From Haloarchaeobius salinus (GTDB lineage Archaea > Halobacteriota > Halobacteria > Halobacteriales > Natrialbaceae), in contig NZ_JANHAU010000006.1 of the NCBI RefSeq assembly GCF_024464185.1, forward strand, positions 182,453-246,452: a stretch of 64,000 nucleotides of DNA, given 5' to 3'. Positions 51,448 to 61,133 of this stretch are shown here, in pieces (the first letter of the stretch is position 1; every line of letters starts with the position of its first letter). The notes under the pieces are model-generated. The model made no database searches and was not told the origin of the DNA. It was given only the letters and a program-made list of their open reading frames with translations. The position numbers were made by a program, and so were the translations under genes.

Positions 51448-51471
51448 CCGCCGGCAGTCCGGAGACGGGCG

Positions 51472-52842
51472 TCACCTGGCGACGGTCTGGACTGGACGTG
51501 GTGCGAGTACCCGCCAGAGGATGCGCGGTTCGAACAGCGAGTTCGGCGGGCGGTCCATCATCATCACCCGGACGAAGGCGTCGCGGAGCTGGCCGTCGTC
51601 GTGTGCCCGACGCGTCAGCCGGGAGACGTACCGGTTCATCAGGTCGGTCCCGCGGGGTTTGTCCCCGGTCGTCTCGGGGAACTGGAAGTCGGAGCCGATG
51701 GCCAGCCGCCAGGCGACGTCGACGACATCGCTGGCACGCTCGTAGAACCGTGGCGCGAGCGTCGTGTCGTCCGTACTGGCGAGCACGTCGTGCAGCACGA
51801 GACTCTCCAGCGCGGCGACGGACATCCCCTGACCGTACAGCGGGTTGAAACTCGCGATACCGTCTCCGACGACCAGCAACCCCTCGGGGACCCGGGCGAG
51901 GGCCTCGTACCGGCGGCGGACGTTCGACGGGAACGGGTAGTGGGCGATCCCGTCACCGACGACCGTGCGCTCTTCGAGCAACGTCGCCACGTCCGGGATG
52001 GGGAGCCCGGCGGCGAAGCGTCGGAGCCCGTCCAGGTCGGTCGGCGGGTGGTCCCCGTGGAGCCCGGCGAGGGTGACGACCCACCGGTCGTCCTCGACAG
52101 GGAGGACGCCTGCACCACGGGGCTCGTCGGCGGAGGGCGTCACGAGGTACGCCGTGTTGTCGGCGGGTGGTCGGTCCACGAGAGCGGTGCTGTACGCGAG
52201 GTCGATGTGCACCTCGTCGACCGGCGGGGGCTCGAAGCCGCTGGAGTCGAGCCAGGCCGGCGTCCGACTGGTCCGTCCGGTCGCATCCACGACCAGCGCC
52301 GCGTCCAGTTCCTCCCGGCCACCGCGTTCGGACTGCACGACGACCCCGGTCACCGCCTCGCCGGCGTCGTCGAGACGGTACTCCGTGAGCCTCGTACGAG
52401 GGCGGAGCGTGACGCCGTCGAGTGCGGCGACCCGCGACCGGAGCACCTGCTCGTACAGCGGTCGTGTCGCGGCGAAGTGCGGCAACGGGGTCGGCCCGGG
52501 TGCCAGGAAGTCACCCTCCGCGAAGAACGCGAGGTCGGTCGCGCTGTCGATCTCCAGCCCACCGGCGGCCTGCAGGTCGGTCCCGTACCCCGGGAGGAGC
52601 GACTCGAGCGTGGCCCGCCCGGCCTCCAGCAGGACGTGGATGTGGTGGGACTGCGGGACGCCCCGCCGGGGGTCGGGACCGTCGGGGACTGCATCCCGTT
52701 CGAGCACCGTGACCGACTCGTACGCGTCGGCGAGGACACGGGCCGCGAGCAGTCCGGACACGCCGCCGCCGCCGACGACGGCGCGCTCGCTCCGCGTCGA
52801 TAGCCGGTCGTCGTCGTACTGTGGAACGGTTGCCAACGTCAT
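51472..52842 (-). CDS. FAD-dependent monooxygenase-like oxidoreductase
   Basis: 456 residues. The N-terminal GGGGVSGLLAARVLADAYESVTVLERDAVPDGPDPRRGVPQSHHIHVLLEAG carries the FAD GxGxxG motif and the PHBH-type region; the second motif GLLVVGDGIASFNPLYGQGMSVAALESLVLHDVL (GD fingerprint) is intact. This combination is of the UbiH/PHBH or geranylgeranyl-reductase-like flavoproteins. It ends in a helical domain with MMMDRPPNSLFEPRILWRVL. Substrate unknown; acts in the cytoplasm or on the membrane surface. Confidence 0.82.
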   Translation of the reverse strand: MTLATVPQYDDDRLSTRSERAVVGGGGVSGLLAARVLADAYESVTVLERDAVPDGPDPRRGVPQSHHIHVLLEAGRATLESLLPGYGTDLQAAGGLEIDSATDLAFFAEGDFLAPGPTPLPHFAATRPLYEQVLRSRVAALDGVTLRPRTRLTEYRLDDAGEAVTGVVVQSERGGREELDAALVVDATGRTSRTPAWLDSSGFEPPPVDEVHIDLAYSTALVDRPPADNTAYLVTPSADEPRGAGVLPVEDDRWVVTLAGLHGDHPPTDLDGLRRFAAGLPIPDVATLLEERTVVGDGIAHYPFPSNVRRRYEALARVPEGLLVVGDGIASFNPLYGQGMSVAALESLVLHDVLASTDDTTLAPRFYERASDVVDVAWRLAIGSDFQFPETTGDKPRGTDLMNRYVSRLTRRAHDDGQLRDAFVRVMMMDRPPNSLFEPRILWRVLAPRPVQTVAR

Positions 52843-52904
52843 GAGGCGTCGTGTCGCGACGGGTCACCGAGGCACCCGTCGGGTGGGCCGACGGCGGGCC
52901 CCGG

Positions 52905-53702
52905 TCACTCGTCGCCGTCGTCCTCCCCGCCGTCGGTGGCCTGGTCCGCACCGCCGTCGGTCGGGTGCCCGCCACCGCCGCCACCGCCGCCGCGGCCGGC
53001 AGGCATCGGTGCGGGACTCTGCCCGACCCAGCCACCGATGTTGTCCGCGACGTAGTCCTTGCCGCCCCAGCCGAAGGAGATGCCGATGGCGAGCGCGATG
53101 CCGGCGGCGACGCCCCACGCGGCGGCCTGTGCGAACGTGTACAGGATGGCGACGTCGACGCCCATCGTGTCGAGGCCCATCACGAGGGCGATGAAGTAGA
53201 GGAAGATGCGCGCACCGTCGGCGAAGTACCCCGTGTACCCCGTATCGGTGACCGTCTCGGTCCGGCCGATGGCGTCGGCGAGGAAGTCAGCGAGGACGAA
53301 CCCGACGACGATGAGCAGGGCCCCCGCGACGAACGCCGGCAGGTACGAGACCGCGGTGCTGATCCACTCGGAGAGCAGGTTGACGGCGAGAACGTCCGCC
53401 GCGGCGAGCAGGGCGAGCGCGTAGACGAACCACGCACCGACCCGGCCGAAGGACCGCGAGACGGCGCGTTCGGTGCCGCCGAGCATCCGGCCGAGCGGCG
53501 TCCCGAGGACCAGTCGGTCGAGCTCGATGCGGTCGGCGACCCGCGAGATGACCCGGAAGAGGAGGCGACCGAGGACCCAGCCGACGACCAGGATGAGCAG
53601 TGCGCCGATCAGTCGTGGCGCGAACGCGATGAGCTCGGCGAGGGTGTCCTCGAACGCCTGATCGATGCCAGCCTGGAGTGTGACGACGGGCTGTAGTACC
53701 AT
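52905..53702 (-). CDS. MscS-related membrane protein (conserved TM-helix type)
   Basis: 265 residues, four or five membrane helices. FAPRLIGALLILVVGWVLGRLLFRVISRVADRI and TAVSYLPAFVAGALLIVVGFVLADFLADAIGRTE are repeated TM units with the GRLLFRVI/ADFLADAI signature of the conserved TM-helix family related to MscS; the pore-lining helix ATAWGVAAGIALAIGISFGWGGKDYVADNIGGWV-like region follows. A Gly/Pro-rich disordered acidic tail ends the protein. Without the large cytoplasmic beta-domain it is shorter than MscS. Likely osmotic-response channel-related, unproven. Confidence 0.78.
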   Translation of the reverse strand: MVLQPVVTLQAGIDQAFEDTLAELIAFAPRLIGALLILVVGWVLGRLLFRVISRVADRIELDRLVLGTPLGRMLGGTERAVSRSFGRVGAWFVYALALLAAADVLAVNLLSEWISTAVSYLPAFVAGALLIVVGFVLADFLADAIGRTETVTDTGYTGYFADGARIFLYFIALVMGLDTMGVDVAILYTFAQAAAWGVAAGIALAIGISFGWGGKDYVADNIGGWVGQSPAPMPAGRGGGGGGGGHPTDGGADQATDGGEDDGDE

Positions 53703-54162
53703 GCGTGAGGGGACGCGAAACGGGCGAATAGTTATAGAGGAGTTAGGTCTGGTACGCTCGATGGCACGTTCGGGTAACCTCACCCGACCGCTGTGGAGGC
53801 CGGTCCCGGGGGTGCGTGTTCGGCCATCGGACCCCGGAAAGCCGCCGTTATCGGGGCGACGATGTCGGATGAGCGGGTCACGGGCCGGTGGCCACTGGTC
53901 AGCACCGTGACACGTGAACCGGGCGGACCGACTGTCGGCCGTGAGAGGGGACGACGGGGTTCCGGTCATGGGGGACGGCGGACCGTGGAGCGCGGCGAGT
54001 CGGTCTGAAACGTCCGGTCTGCGACGGAACCCACCGTGGACTGCCGGTATCTTCGTGTGGGCCACGCGCACCGCCCGTCACCATGGTAACTGTTTTACTG
54101 TCACAGACTATCATTTCACACGGCACAGCCTGACACGGTCTGGCACGAGGTGACCACAGTAC
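53703..54162. other. 460-bp intergenic region upstream of the cox cluster
   Basis: No ORF here has credible composition. A TATA-like TATAACTA near 53735 faces the MscS-related gene on the minus strand. Nearer the cox operon, the A/T-rich GTTTTACTG (about 54090) and CATTTCAC (about 54113) are possible promoter elements. No RNA gene recognised. Confidence 0.45.
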
Positions 54163-54813
54163 ATGGAATTCAGCGGGACATTCGAACTCGAAGACACCAC
54201 GGTAGACGAGGTATGGCTGGCGCTCTCGGACCCGGTGCTCGTCCAGGAGTCGTTGCCGGGCTGTACCTTCCTGTTGCACGTCGAGGGCGACGAGGTCGAC
54301 TTCGACGAACTGCGCGAGCGGGCGGCGGGGATGGACCGGGAGCTCACGAACGACCCCGAGGTCATCGCCGAGCGGGCGTTCCGGGAGGGGGAGCGCTACG
54401 CCGCCCTGATGCAGGTCAGCGTCGGCCCGGTCAACCCGACGTTCGAGACGGTCGTCGAGATCGACGACCGCGAGCGACCGCAGATGCACGCCTCCGGCGA
54501 GGGGAGCTCGGGCGACAGCTCGTTCGAGATGTCGTCGTCGATGGCGCTGGCCGAGACCGACGACGGCGACGGTGTCGTGGTCGAGTGGGAGACGGAGGCC
54601 GACGTGTTCGGGAAGGTCGCGGGGATGGGACAGCGCGTCATCAACCCCGTCGCCAACCGCATCGTCAAGCGCTTCTTCTCCTCGGTGCAGGAGAAGCTCC
54701 ACGACCTCGGCGTGGAGGAGGTATCGTCGTCCGACGGGGAATCGGACGGGAGCGACGGCCGGAGCCTGGTGGACCGCGTGCTGGGCCGGTCGAAGTCGAC
54801 TGATTCTGAATGA
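54163..54813 (+). CDS. coxG: CoxG-like SRPBCC protein of the CO-dehydrogenase operon
   Basis: 216 residues. MEFSGTFELEDTTVDEVWLALSDPVLVQESLPGCTFLLHV is the start of the CoxG fold; FEMSSSMALAETDDGDGVVVEWETEADVFGKVAGMGQRVINPVANRIVKRFFSSVQEKL is the conserved C-terminal part. CoxG recruits the dehydrogenase to the membrane in CO-oxidisers. An acidic tail (SDGESDGSDG) is unlike most bacterial forms. Its stop overlaps coxS (ATGA). Confidence 0.88.
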   Translation: MEFSGTFELEDTTVDEVWLALSDPVLVQESLPGCTFLLHVEGDEVDFDELRERAAGMDRELTNDPEVIAERAFREGERYAALMQVSVGPVNPTFETVVEIDDRERPQMHASGEGSSGDSSFEMSSSMALAETDDGDGVVVEWETEADVFGKVAGMGQRVINPVANRIVKRFFSSVQEKLHDLGVEEVSSSDGESDGSDGRSLVDRVLGRSKSTDSE

Positions 54814-55370
54814 CTGAACACGACATCACACTCACGGTAAACGGGGTAGAGCACGACCTGACGGTCGAAGCACGGACGCTACTGGTCCACGCGCTGCGGG
54901 ACGAACTCGGCTACACCGGCACGAACGTCGGCTGCGAGAGCAGCATCTGCGGTGCCTGCACCGTCCGCATGGACGGCGAGGCGGTCAAGTCCTGTACCGC
55001 GCTGGCGGTGCAGGCCGACGGAGCGGAGATACGCACCGTCGAGGACCTCGGTACCCGCCACGACTTCCACCCCATCCAGGAGGGGTTCCAGGAGGAGCAC
55101 GGCCTCCAGTGTGGCTACTGCACGCCCGGCATGATGATGACCGCACTGGACATCTTAGAGGAGAACCCGGACCCGACACGCGAGGAGATCCGCGAGGGGC
55201 TCGAGGGGAACCTCTGTCGCTGTACCGGCTACCAGAACATCGTCAACGCCGTCCAGAACGCCGCCGAGGAGATGCAGCCCGCGGCCGTCGCGGACGGCGG
55301 GGGGACGGAGGGGAGCGGGGTGACGGACGACGACCCGACCCCGGCGACCGACGGAGGTGAGGGGCTGTGA
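54810..55370 (+). CDS. coxS: CO dehydrogenase small subunit, 2Fe-2S protein
   Basis: 186 residues. Plant-type ferredoxin domain with [22 protein letters not shown] (C42, C47, C50, C62) for one 2Fe-2S cluster, and [51 protein letters not shown] for the second. It passes electrons from the molybdenum subunit to FAD. A Gly/Asp-rich tail of about 35 residues extends it beyond the usual 160. Overlaps coxL by GTGA. Confidence 0.93.
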   Translation: MTEHDITLTVNGVEHDLTVEARTLLVHALRDELGYTGTNVGCESSICGACTVRMDGEAVKSCTALAVQADGAEIRTVEDLGTRHDFHPIQEGFQEEHGLQCGYCTPGMMMTALDILEENPDPTREEIREGLEGNLCRCTGYQNIVNAVQNAAEEMQPAAVADGGGTEGSGVTDDDPTPATDGGEGL

Positions 55371-57838
55371 CCGTCGACTCGCTCGACCCGGGCGATGTCG
55401 ACGCGGCGGACATCCTCGGTTCCGCCATCGAGCGCCGGGAGGACCCCGCGCTGCTGACGGGCAACGCGGAGTACACCGACGACATCCAGATGGACGGGAT
55501 GCTCCACATGGCCGTCGTCCGCAGCCAGTACGGACACGCGAACATCCTCGACGTGGACACGAGCGAGGCCGAGGCGATGGACGGCGTCCACGGCGTCTAC
55601 ACCTACGAGGACCTGACGAGCGACGAGACGCCCGGCGGGGGCTCGTTCGCCCTGCCGACGGCGTGGCTGCTCGACAGCCTGAAGCAGGTGCCACACCAGC
55701 TCTTGGCGACCGACAAGGTTCGCCATCAGGGCGACGGCATCGCGGTCGTCGTCGCCGAGGACCGCTACACCGCCCGCGATGCGGCCGGCGCGGTCGACGT
55801 GGAGTACGAGCGCCTCGACGCCGTCGTCCACCCGAGCGAGGCGTTCGCCGACGACGCCGAGCAGATACACGACGACGCGGAGGGCAACGTCGCCTTCGAC
55901 TGGGAGATCGGCGACGCCGAGAAGACCGCCGACGCCTTCGCCGACGCGAGCCACACGGCGAGCATCGACCTTGAGAACCAGCTGCTCATCGCCAACGCGA
56001 TGGAGCCACGCGCCGCGGTCGCGGACTACAACCCCGGCACCGACGAGCTGGACGTCGCGATGACCACACAGAACCCGCACGTCCACCGGCTGCTGATGGC
56101 CGGCGTCCTCGGCCACCCCGAGCACAAGCTGAGCGTGCGAGCGCCGGACGTGGGCGGCGGCTTCGGGAGCAAGATCCACCACTACGCCGACGAGGCGCTC
56201 GTCGCGTGGTGCTCGATGATGCACGAGGCACCGGTCAAGTGGGTCGCCACGCGCTCGGAGACGTACCTCACCGACGCACCCGGTCGGGGTCACGAGACGA
56301 AGGCGGAGATCGCGATGGACGACGACGGCAACATCGTCGGCCTGCGCGTCGACACGATGGCGAATCTCGGCGCGTACCTCTCGACGTTCGCGCCGTCGGT
56401 CCCGACGTACCTGTACGGCACCCTGCTCTCGGGCCAGTACGACATCCCGGCCATCTACGGCCACGTCAAGGGCGCGTTCACGAACATCCCGCCGGTCGAC
56501 GCCTACCGCGGCGCGGGCCGACCGGAGGCCTCCTTCCTCGTGGAACGGCTCATCCACCTGGGCGCGAAGGAGATGGGGATGGACCCCGTGGCGTTCCGCA
56601 AGCAGAACTTCGTCCCGGACGACGCGTTCCCGTACGAGACGCAGGTCGCCGTCGTCTACGACAGCGGCGAGTACGAGAAGCCGATGGACGAGGCACTGGA
56701 GATGCTCGACTACGAGAGCTTCCGCGAGCGCCAGGAGCAGGCCCGCGACGAGGGCAGGTACATCGGCGTCGGCTTCTCCTGCTACATCGAGGCCTGCGGG
56801 CTCGCGCCGTCCGAACTGGCGGGCCAGCTCGGCGCACAGGCCGGGCTCTGGGAGTCCAGCCTCGTCAGGATGCACCCCTCCGGCACGGTGACGGCGTACT
56901 GTGGGACCTCCGGCCACGGCCAGGGCCACGGGACGACGTACGCCCAGATCGTCGCCAACGAGCTCGGCGTCCCCTACGACGACGTGGAGGTCGTCGAGGG
57001 CGACACCGACGAGATACCGCAGGGCATGGGGACCTACGGCTCGCGTAGCGCCGCCGTCGGCGGGAGCTCGCTGGTCAAGAGCGCCCAGAAGGTCGTCGAG
57101 AAGGGCAAGGAGATAGCGGCCCACCAGCTCGAGGCCGACCCGGACGACATCGAGTTCGAGAACGGCGAGTACAGCGTCGCCGGCGCGCCCGACCGGAGCA
57201 TGTCGATGGCAGACGTGGCCGGGGCGGCGTACCTCGCCCACGACATCCCCGATGAGATGGAGCCCGGGCTCGAGGCTACCAGCTTCTACGACCCGGAGAA
57301 CTTCGTGTTCCCGTTCGGCACGCACGCCGCCATCGTCGAGGTCGACCCCGACTCCGGCGAGATCGAGATCGAGCGGTACGTCGCCGTCGACGACGTGGGC
57401 AACCAGATCAACCCGAAGATCGTCGAGGGGCAGATCCACGGCGGCGTCGCCCAGGGCGTCGGCCAGGCGCTCTACGAGGGCGCGGAGTACGACGACAACG
57501 CCACCCTGCTGACGGGGTCGATGCAGGACTACGCCGTGCCGAAGGCCGAGCACATCCCCGAGATGGAGACCGAGTCGACGATCACACCGAGCCCGCACAA
57601 CCCGCTCGGCGTGAAGGGGGTCGGCGAGGCCGGCACCATCGCCGCGCCACAGGCCATCGTCAACGCCGTCGCGGACGCGCTGGAGCCGTTCGGCGTCGAC
57701 CACATCGACATGCCGATGGACGCCGAGTCGGTGTGGAACGCGGTACAGGCGAACGCCACCGCCGACGGCGGCGAGCAACCGGGAGACGAGAGCGGGACGG
57801 CCCCGGAGACCGCCGCGGACGACGGAGGTGACCGCTGA
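55367..57838 (+). CDS. coxL: CO dehydrogenase large subunit, form II-like (molybdopterin)
   Basis: 823 residues from a GTG overlapping coxS. The xanthine-dehydrogenase-type fold starts IERREDPALLTGNAEYTDDIQMDGMLHMAVVRSQYGHANI; GVDAYRGAGRPEASF at about residue 379-385 gives the AYRGAGR active-site motif that separates form II from form I (AYxCSFR), so the S-selenium/Cys-Cu site of true CO oxidisers is absent. GGGFGSKIHHYADEA and GTSGHGQGHGTTYAQIVANELG contact the molybdopterin. Form II enzymes may act on CO poorly or on other substrates. Confidence 0.9.
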   Translation: MTVDSLDPGDVDAADILGSAIERREDPALLTGNAEYTDDIQMDGMLHMAVVRSQYGHANILDVDTSEAEAMDGVHGVYTYEDLTSDETPGGGSFALPTAWLLDSLKQVPHQLLATDKVRHQGDGIAVVVAEDRYTARDAAGAVDVEYERLDAVVHPSEAFADDAEQIHDDAEGNVAFDWEIGDAEKTADAFADASHTASIDLENQLLIANAMEPRAAVADYNPGTDELDVAMTTQNPHVHRLLMAGVLGHPEHKLSVRAPDVGGGFGSKIHHYADEALVAWCSMMHEAPVKWVATRSETYLTDAPGRGHETKAEIAMDDDGNIVGLRVDTMANLGAYLSTFAPSVPTYLYGTLLSGQYDIPAIYGHVKGAFTNIPPVDAYRGAGRPEASFLVERLIHLGAKEMGMDPVAFRKQNFVPDDAFPYETQVAVVYDSGEYEKPMDEALEMLDYESFRERQEQARDEGRYIGVGFSCYIEACGLAPSELAGQLGAQAGLWESSLVRMHPSGTVTAYCGTSGHGQGHGTTYAQIVANELGVPYDDVEVVEGDTDEIPQGMGTYGSRSAAVGGSSLVKSAQKVVEKGKEIAAHQLEADPDDIEFENGEYSVAGAPDRSMSMADVAGAAYLAHDIPDEMEPGLEATSFYDPENFVFPFGTHAAIVEVDPDSGEIEIERYVAVDDVGNQINPKIVEGQIHGGVAQGVGQALYEGAEYDDNATLLTGSMQDYAVPKAEHIPEMETESTITPSPHNPLGVKGVGEAGTIAAPQAIVNAVADALEPFGVDHIDMPMDAESVWNAVQANATADGGEQPGDESGTAPETAADDGGDR

Positions 57839-58728
57839 TGTTCCCCGACGAGTTCGACTACTACGAGGCGACGAGTGTCGGTGAGGCCATCGACCTCCTG
57901 GAGGAGCACGCGGGCGCGGAGACCGAACTGCTCGCCGGCGGGCACAGCCTGCTCCCGGCGATGAAGTCCGGACTCTCCAGCCCGGACGTGCTCGTCGACA
58001 TCGGCGAGGTCGACGAGCTCCACGGCGTCAGCGCCGACGGCGACACGCTCAGCATCGGCGCGATGACGACGTACAGCGACTTCATCTCGGAGGGGATCTC
58101 CGAGGAGCACGCGCCGGCGCTCTACCACGCCGTCCGGCAGGTCGGCGACACGCAGGTCCGCAACCGCGGGACCCTCGGGGGCAACCTCGCCCACGCGGAC
58201 CCCGCCTCGGACCTGCCGGGGGCGGCGCTGGCATCGGACGCGACCATCGTCGTGACCGGTCCCGACGGGGAGCGTCGGGTGTCGGCCGACGACTTCTTCT
58301 TCGGGATGTACGCCACGGATATCGGGCCGGCGGAACTCGTCACGAACGTCGAGGTACCGTCGGCAGCCGACGCCGTCGGTGCGTACGCGAAGAAGCCGTC
58401 GCCGTCGTCGGGCTACGCGATGGTCGGCGTCTGCGTGCAGGCCACCGTCGACGGCGGTACCGTCCAGTCAGCCCGCGTCGGCGCGAACGGCGTCATGGAC
58501 CACGGCGTCCGTCTCGAGGGCGTCGAGGACGAGCTGGCCGGCGAATCGCTCGACGAGGACACCATCGCGGCCGCCGCCGACCGCGCCAGCGAGGGGCTGG
58601 ACACCGCGATGATGATGTCGGACCTGCAGGCGTCGGCGGAGTTCCGCGAGCAACTGCTCGGGACCTACACGGGGCGCGCACTCGAGCGGGTGCTCGACCG
58701 GGCCGCGACGCCCGCCGCCGCCGACTGA
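57838..58728 (+). CDS. coxM: CO dehydrogenase medium subunit, FAD-binding
   Basis: 296 residues. LLAGGHSLLPAMKSGLSSPDVLVDIGEV (FAD pyrophosphate loop AGGxSL) and QVRNRGTLGGNLAHADPASDLPGAALASDATIV (TxGGN motif) mark the vanillyl-oxidase-type FAD domain; the C-terminal half is the CO-dehydrogenase flavoprotein C-terminal domain (MADRASEGLDTAM-like). The ATG overlaps the coxL stop as TGATG. Subunits L-S-M together form the heterotrimer. Confidence 0.93.
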   Translation: MFPDEFDYYEATSVGEAIDLLEEHAGAETELLAGGHSLLPAMKSGLSSPDVLVDIGEVDELHGVSADGDTLSIGAMTTYSDFISEGISEEHAPALYHAVRQVGDTQVRNRGTLGGNLAHADPASDLPGAALASDATIVVTGPDGERRVSADDFFFGMYATDIGPAELVTNVEVPSAADAVGAYAKKPSPSSGYAMVGVCVQATVDGGTVQSARVGANGVMDHGVRLEGVEDELAGESLDEDTIAAAADRASEGLDTAMMMSDLQASAEFREQLLGTYTGRALERVLDRAATPAAAD

Positions 58729-58789
58729 CCACCCGTCCCGCCGGGGACGTTTTCGTGCTACGGCCGTTACTCCATCCAGAGACGACGAC

Positions 58790-59737
58790 ATGAGCGAGAC
58801 AGACGGATTCGACGACGTGACAGAGGCCGAGATCCGTGCGGCCTTCGACGAACAGTCGTACGTGGCGGACGACGACATCGTGACGACGGTGCTGCTCGCC
58901 CTGCGACTCGGCCGCCCGCTGCTCATCGAGGGCGAGCCCGGCGCGGGCAAGACCGAGCTCGCGAAGGTGCTCGCCGGCGGCTTCGACGCGGAGCTCGTGC
59001 GCCTCCAGTGCTACGAGGGGCTGGCCGCCGAGAACACGCTCTACGAGTGGAACTACACGAAGCAGTTGCTCGCGGTGCAGGCCGGCGAGGGCGGCGTCGA
59101 CGGCGACGGCACGGGCTCGGGCGAGGGCCCCGAGGAGTCCGTCTTCTCCGAAGCCTACCTGCTCGAACGCCCGCTGCTGCAGGCACTCCGTGGCGAGGGT
59201 CGCCGCGTCCTCCTCGTCGACGAGGTCGACCGCGCCGACGAGGCGTTCGAGGCCCTGCTGCTGGAGGTCCTGAGCGACTTCCAGGTCTCCGTCCCGGAGC
59301 TCGGCACCATCGCCGCGGGCACCCCGCCGGTCGTCGTGGTCACCTCGAACCGCACCCGGCCGCTGAGCGACGCGCTCAAGCGCCGCTGTCTCTACCTGCA
59401 CGTCTCGCCGCCGAGCTTCGAGAAGGAGCGCGAGATCCTCTCGCGGAAGGTGCCCGAGCTCCACGATGCCGTCGCCGCCGAGCTCTGTGGCATCGTCGGC
59501 CGCCTGCGTGAGGAACCACTGCGGAAGCCGCCGGGCGCGGCCGAGACCATCGACTGGGCGCGCGCCGTCGCCACGCTGCGTGGGAACGGGGGCCCGGACT
59601 CGCTGACGCGCGAGGAGGTCCGGCGCACCCTCGGCACCGTGCTGAAGGAGGTCGAGGACGTCGAGCGCGTGGACGACGAGCTGCTCGACTCGCTCGTCGA
59701 GGCGGCGAGAGCGGCGCGGGAGGCCGCCGGGTCGTGA
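58790..59737 (+). CDS. MoxR-family AAA+ ATPase (CoxD-like)
   Basis: 315 residues. IEGEPGAGKTELAKVLAGGF (Walker A), RVLLVDEVDRADEAFEALLLEVLSDFQVSVPELG (Walker B, MoxR loop) and VVVTSNRTRPLSDALKRRCLYLHVSPPSFEKEREIL (sensor 1 and arginine finger) are present. MoxR ATPases act with VWA partners as chaperones that insert metal or sulfur into enzymes; in cox clusters this one (CoxD) matures the active site of CO dehydrogenase. The VWA gene overlaps (GTGA), which suits the pairing. Confidence 0.9.
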   Translation: MSETDGFDDVTEAEIRAAFDEQSYVADDDIVTTVLLALRLGRPLLIEGEPGAGKTELAKVLAGGFDAELVRLQCYEGLAAENTLYEWNYTKQLLAVQAGEGGVDGDGTGSGEGPEESVFSEAYLLERPLLQALRGEGRRVLLVDEVDRADEAFEALLLEVLSDFQVSVPELGTIAAGTPPVVVVTSNRTRPLSDALKRRCLYLHVSPPSFEKEREILSRKVPELHDAVAAELCGIVGRLREEPLRKPPGAAETIDWARAVATLRGNGGPDSLTREEVRRTLGTVLKEVEDVERVDDELLDSLVEAARAAREAAGS

Positions 59738-61062
59738 CCGACGAGAGTGACGCGGGACGCACCGACCCCACCGACGGCGAGACGGTGGTACGGGCGACGG
59801 AACACGTCCGCGACGAGCTGGTCCGGTTCGCCCGTGCCCTCCGCCGGGCCGGGGCATCGGTCCCCGCGAACGCCGCGACGACGGCCGCCCGGGGGCTCGT
59901 CGTGGTGGGCTTCGCGGACGAGGACCGGGCACGGGCGGCTACCCGGGCCGCGCTGGTCACGGACCCGCGCGACGTCGACGAGTTCGAGCGGCTGTTCCCC
60001 GAGTTCTGGCGACGGCTCACCGCGGGACTCGGCGAGACGGGACCGGCGGAGCGGTGGGACGACCCGCCCGAGGGTGCGCTGGCACCACTCGGCGGCGAAC
60101 CGGCCGACGGCGAGGAGCCCGAAGCGACGGACGAGACCGAGACCGCGTCGGAACCCGACGACGACCCGGAGGGAAGCGTCGCCTGGCGCTCGTCGTCGCT
60201 GGCGGCACACCTCGACGAGCGCGGCGACGACGAACCCCTGGCCGTCGCCCGGTACAGTCCAACCGGTTCGCCCGCACCTGTCGAGACGCTCCCGGGGTTC
60301 GCCGGGCACGACGTGCTCGGTAGCGCGGTCGACGAGCTGACGGCCGCCCTCGCGACGCTCCGGGGCAGGGCGTGGGACACCGCCGGCGACCGGCGGACCG
60401 ACGCCAGGCGGGCGCTCCGGGCCAGCGTCGGAACCGGTGGCACCGTCGTCTCGTTGCCGACCCGCGACCGCAAGCAGAGCGAGGTCCGGGCGACGTGGCT
60501 GGTCGACGTGAGCCGGTCCGTGCTGGACACGCTGGACCGCGGCTTCCTGCTCGACGTGCTGGGTCGGAGCCGGGCCGCCTGGCGCGACTGCCGCGTGTTC
60601 TTCTTCGACGAGGGTGTCCGAGAGGTCACGTCGGCGTTCGAGGACGGCACCGCCGAGGGGGCGGCCGAGGCGCTGGCCGACGCGGAAGCGGAGTGGGGCG
60701 GCGGCACCAGAATCGGGGGGTCGCTCGCGGAACTGCGAACGCGGACGCCGGACGCGGTGGACAACCGCACCGTCGTCTTCGTCGTCAGCGACGGCCTGGA
60801 GATGGGCGACCTGTCGGCGCTGGAGCGCGAGCTCGCGTGGCTCTCCTCGCGCGCCGTGGCCGTCGTCTGGTGCAACCCGCTCGCCGCCGCGCCGGGCTTC
60901 GAGCCGACCGCAGGGGGGATGGCCGCCGCGCTCCCGTTCGTCGCCGGACCGTTCGCGTTCGCCGGCCCCGACGACGTGACCGAGCTCGCGCGCCAGCTCC
61001 GGGCCCAGGGGCCGGGCGGTCGCGTCGGCTACGAGTACGACCCGCGGCGGAAGGACGCCTGA
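59734..61062 (+). CDS. VWA domain protein (CoxE-like)
   Basis: 442 residues from a GTG overlapping the MoxR stop. The acidic N-terminal half (DGEEPEATDETETASEPDDD) is disordered-looking. The C-terminal half is the VWA domain: LVDVSRSVLDTLDRGFLLDVLGRSRAAWRDCRVFFFDEGVREVTSAFED with the DxSxS MIDAS motif, the later VVFVVSDGLEMGDLSALERELAWLSSRAVAVVWCNPLAAAPGFEP. As CoxE it would partner the MoxR ATPase in CO-dehydrogenase maturation. Confidence 0.88.
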   Translation: MTDESDAGRTDPTDGETVVRATEHVRDELVRFARALRRAGASVPANAATTAARGLVVVGFADEDRARAATRAALVTDPRDVDEFERLFPEFWRRLTAGLGETGPAERWDDPPEGALAPLGGEPADGEEPEATDETETASEPDDDPEGSVAWRSSSLAAHLDERGDDEPLAVARYSPTGSPAPVETLPGFAGHDVLGSAVDELTAALATLRGRAWDTAGDRRTDARRALRASVGTGGTVVSLPTRDRKQSEVRATWLVDVSRSVLDTLDRGFLLDVLGRSRAAWRDCRVFFFDEGVREVTSAFEDGTAEGAAEALADAEAEWGGGTRIGGSLAELRTRTPDAVDNRTVVFVVSDGLEMGDLSALERELAWLSSRAVAVVWCNPLAAAPGFEPTAGGMAAALPFVAGPFAFAGPDDVTELARQLRAQGPGGRVGYEYDPRRKDA

Positions 61063-61133
61063 GCGGCGTGGAACGGCTCGCGGCGTCACGGCCGTTCCAA
61101 AACGGGTTAGACGGCGGCGCACCGAGGACGGGT

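Noticed and set aside
53914..54153. 79-codon plus-strand ORF before the cox cluster
   Set aside because: Composition is not acidic, no domain, no promoter nearby; most likely non-coding.
58790..61062. MoxR-VWA pair as part of the tubulin-like system
   Set aside because: VWA and distinct GTPases are reported near some FtsZ-like families, but here this pair overlaps the cox operon about 50 kb away and fits CoxD/CoxE better.
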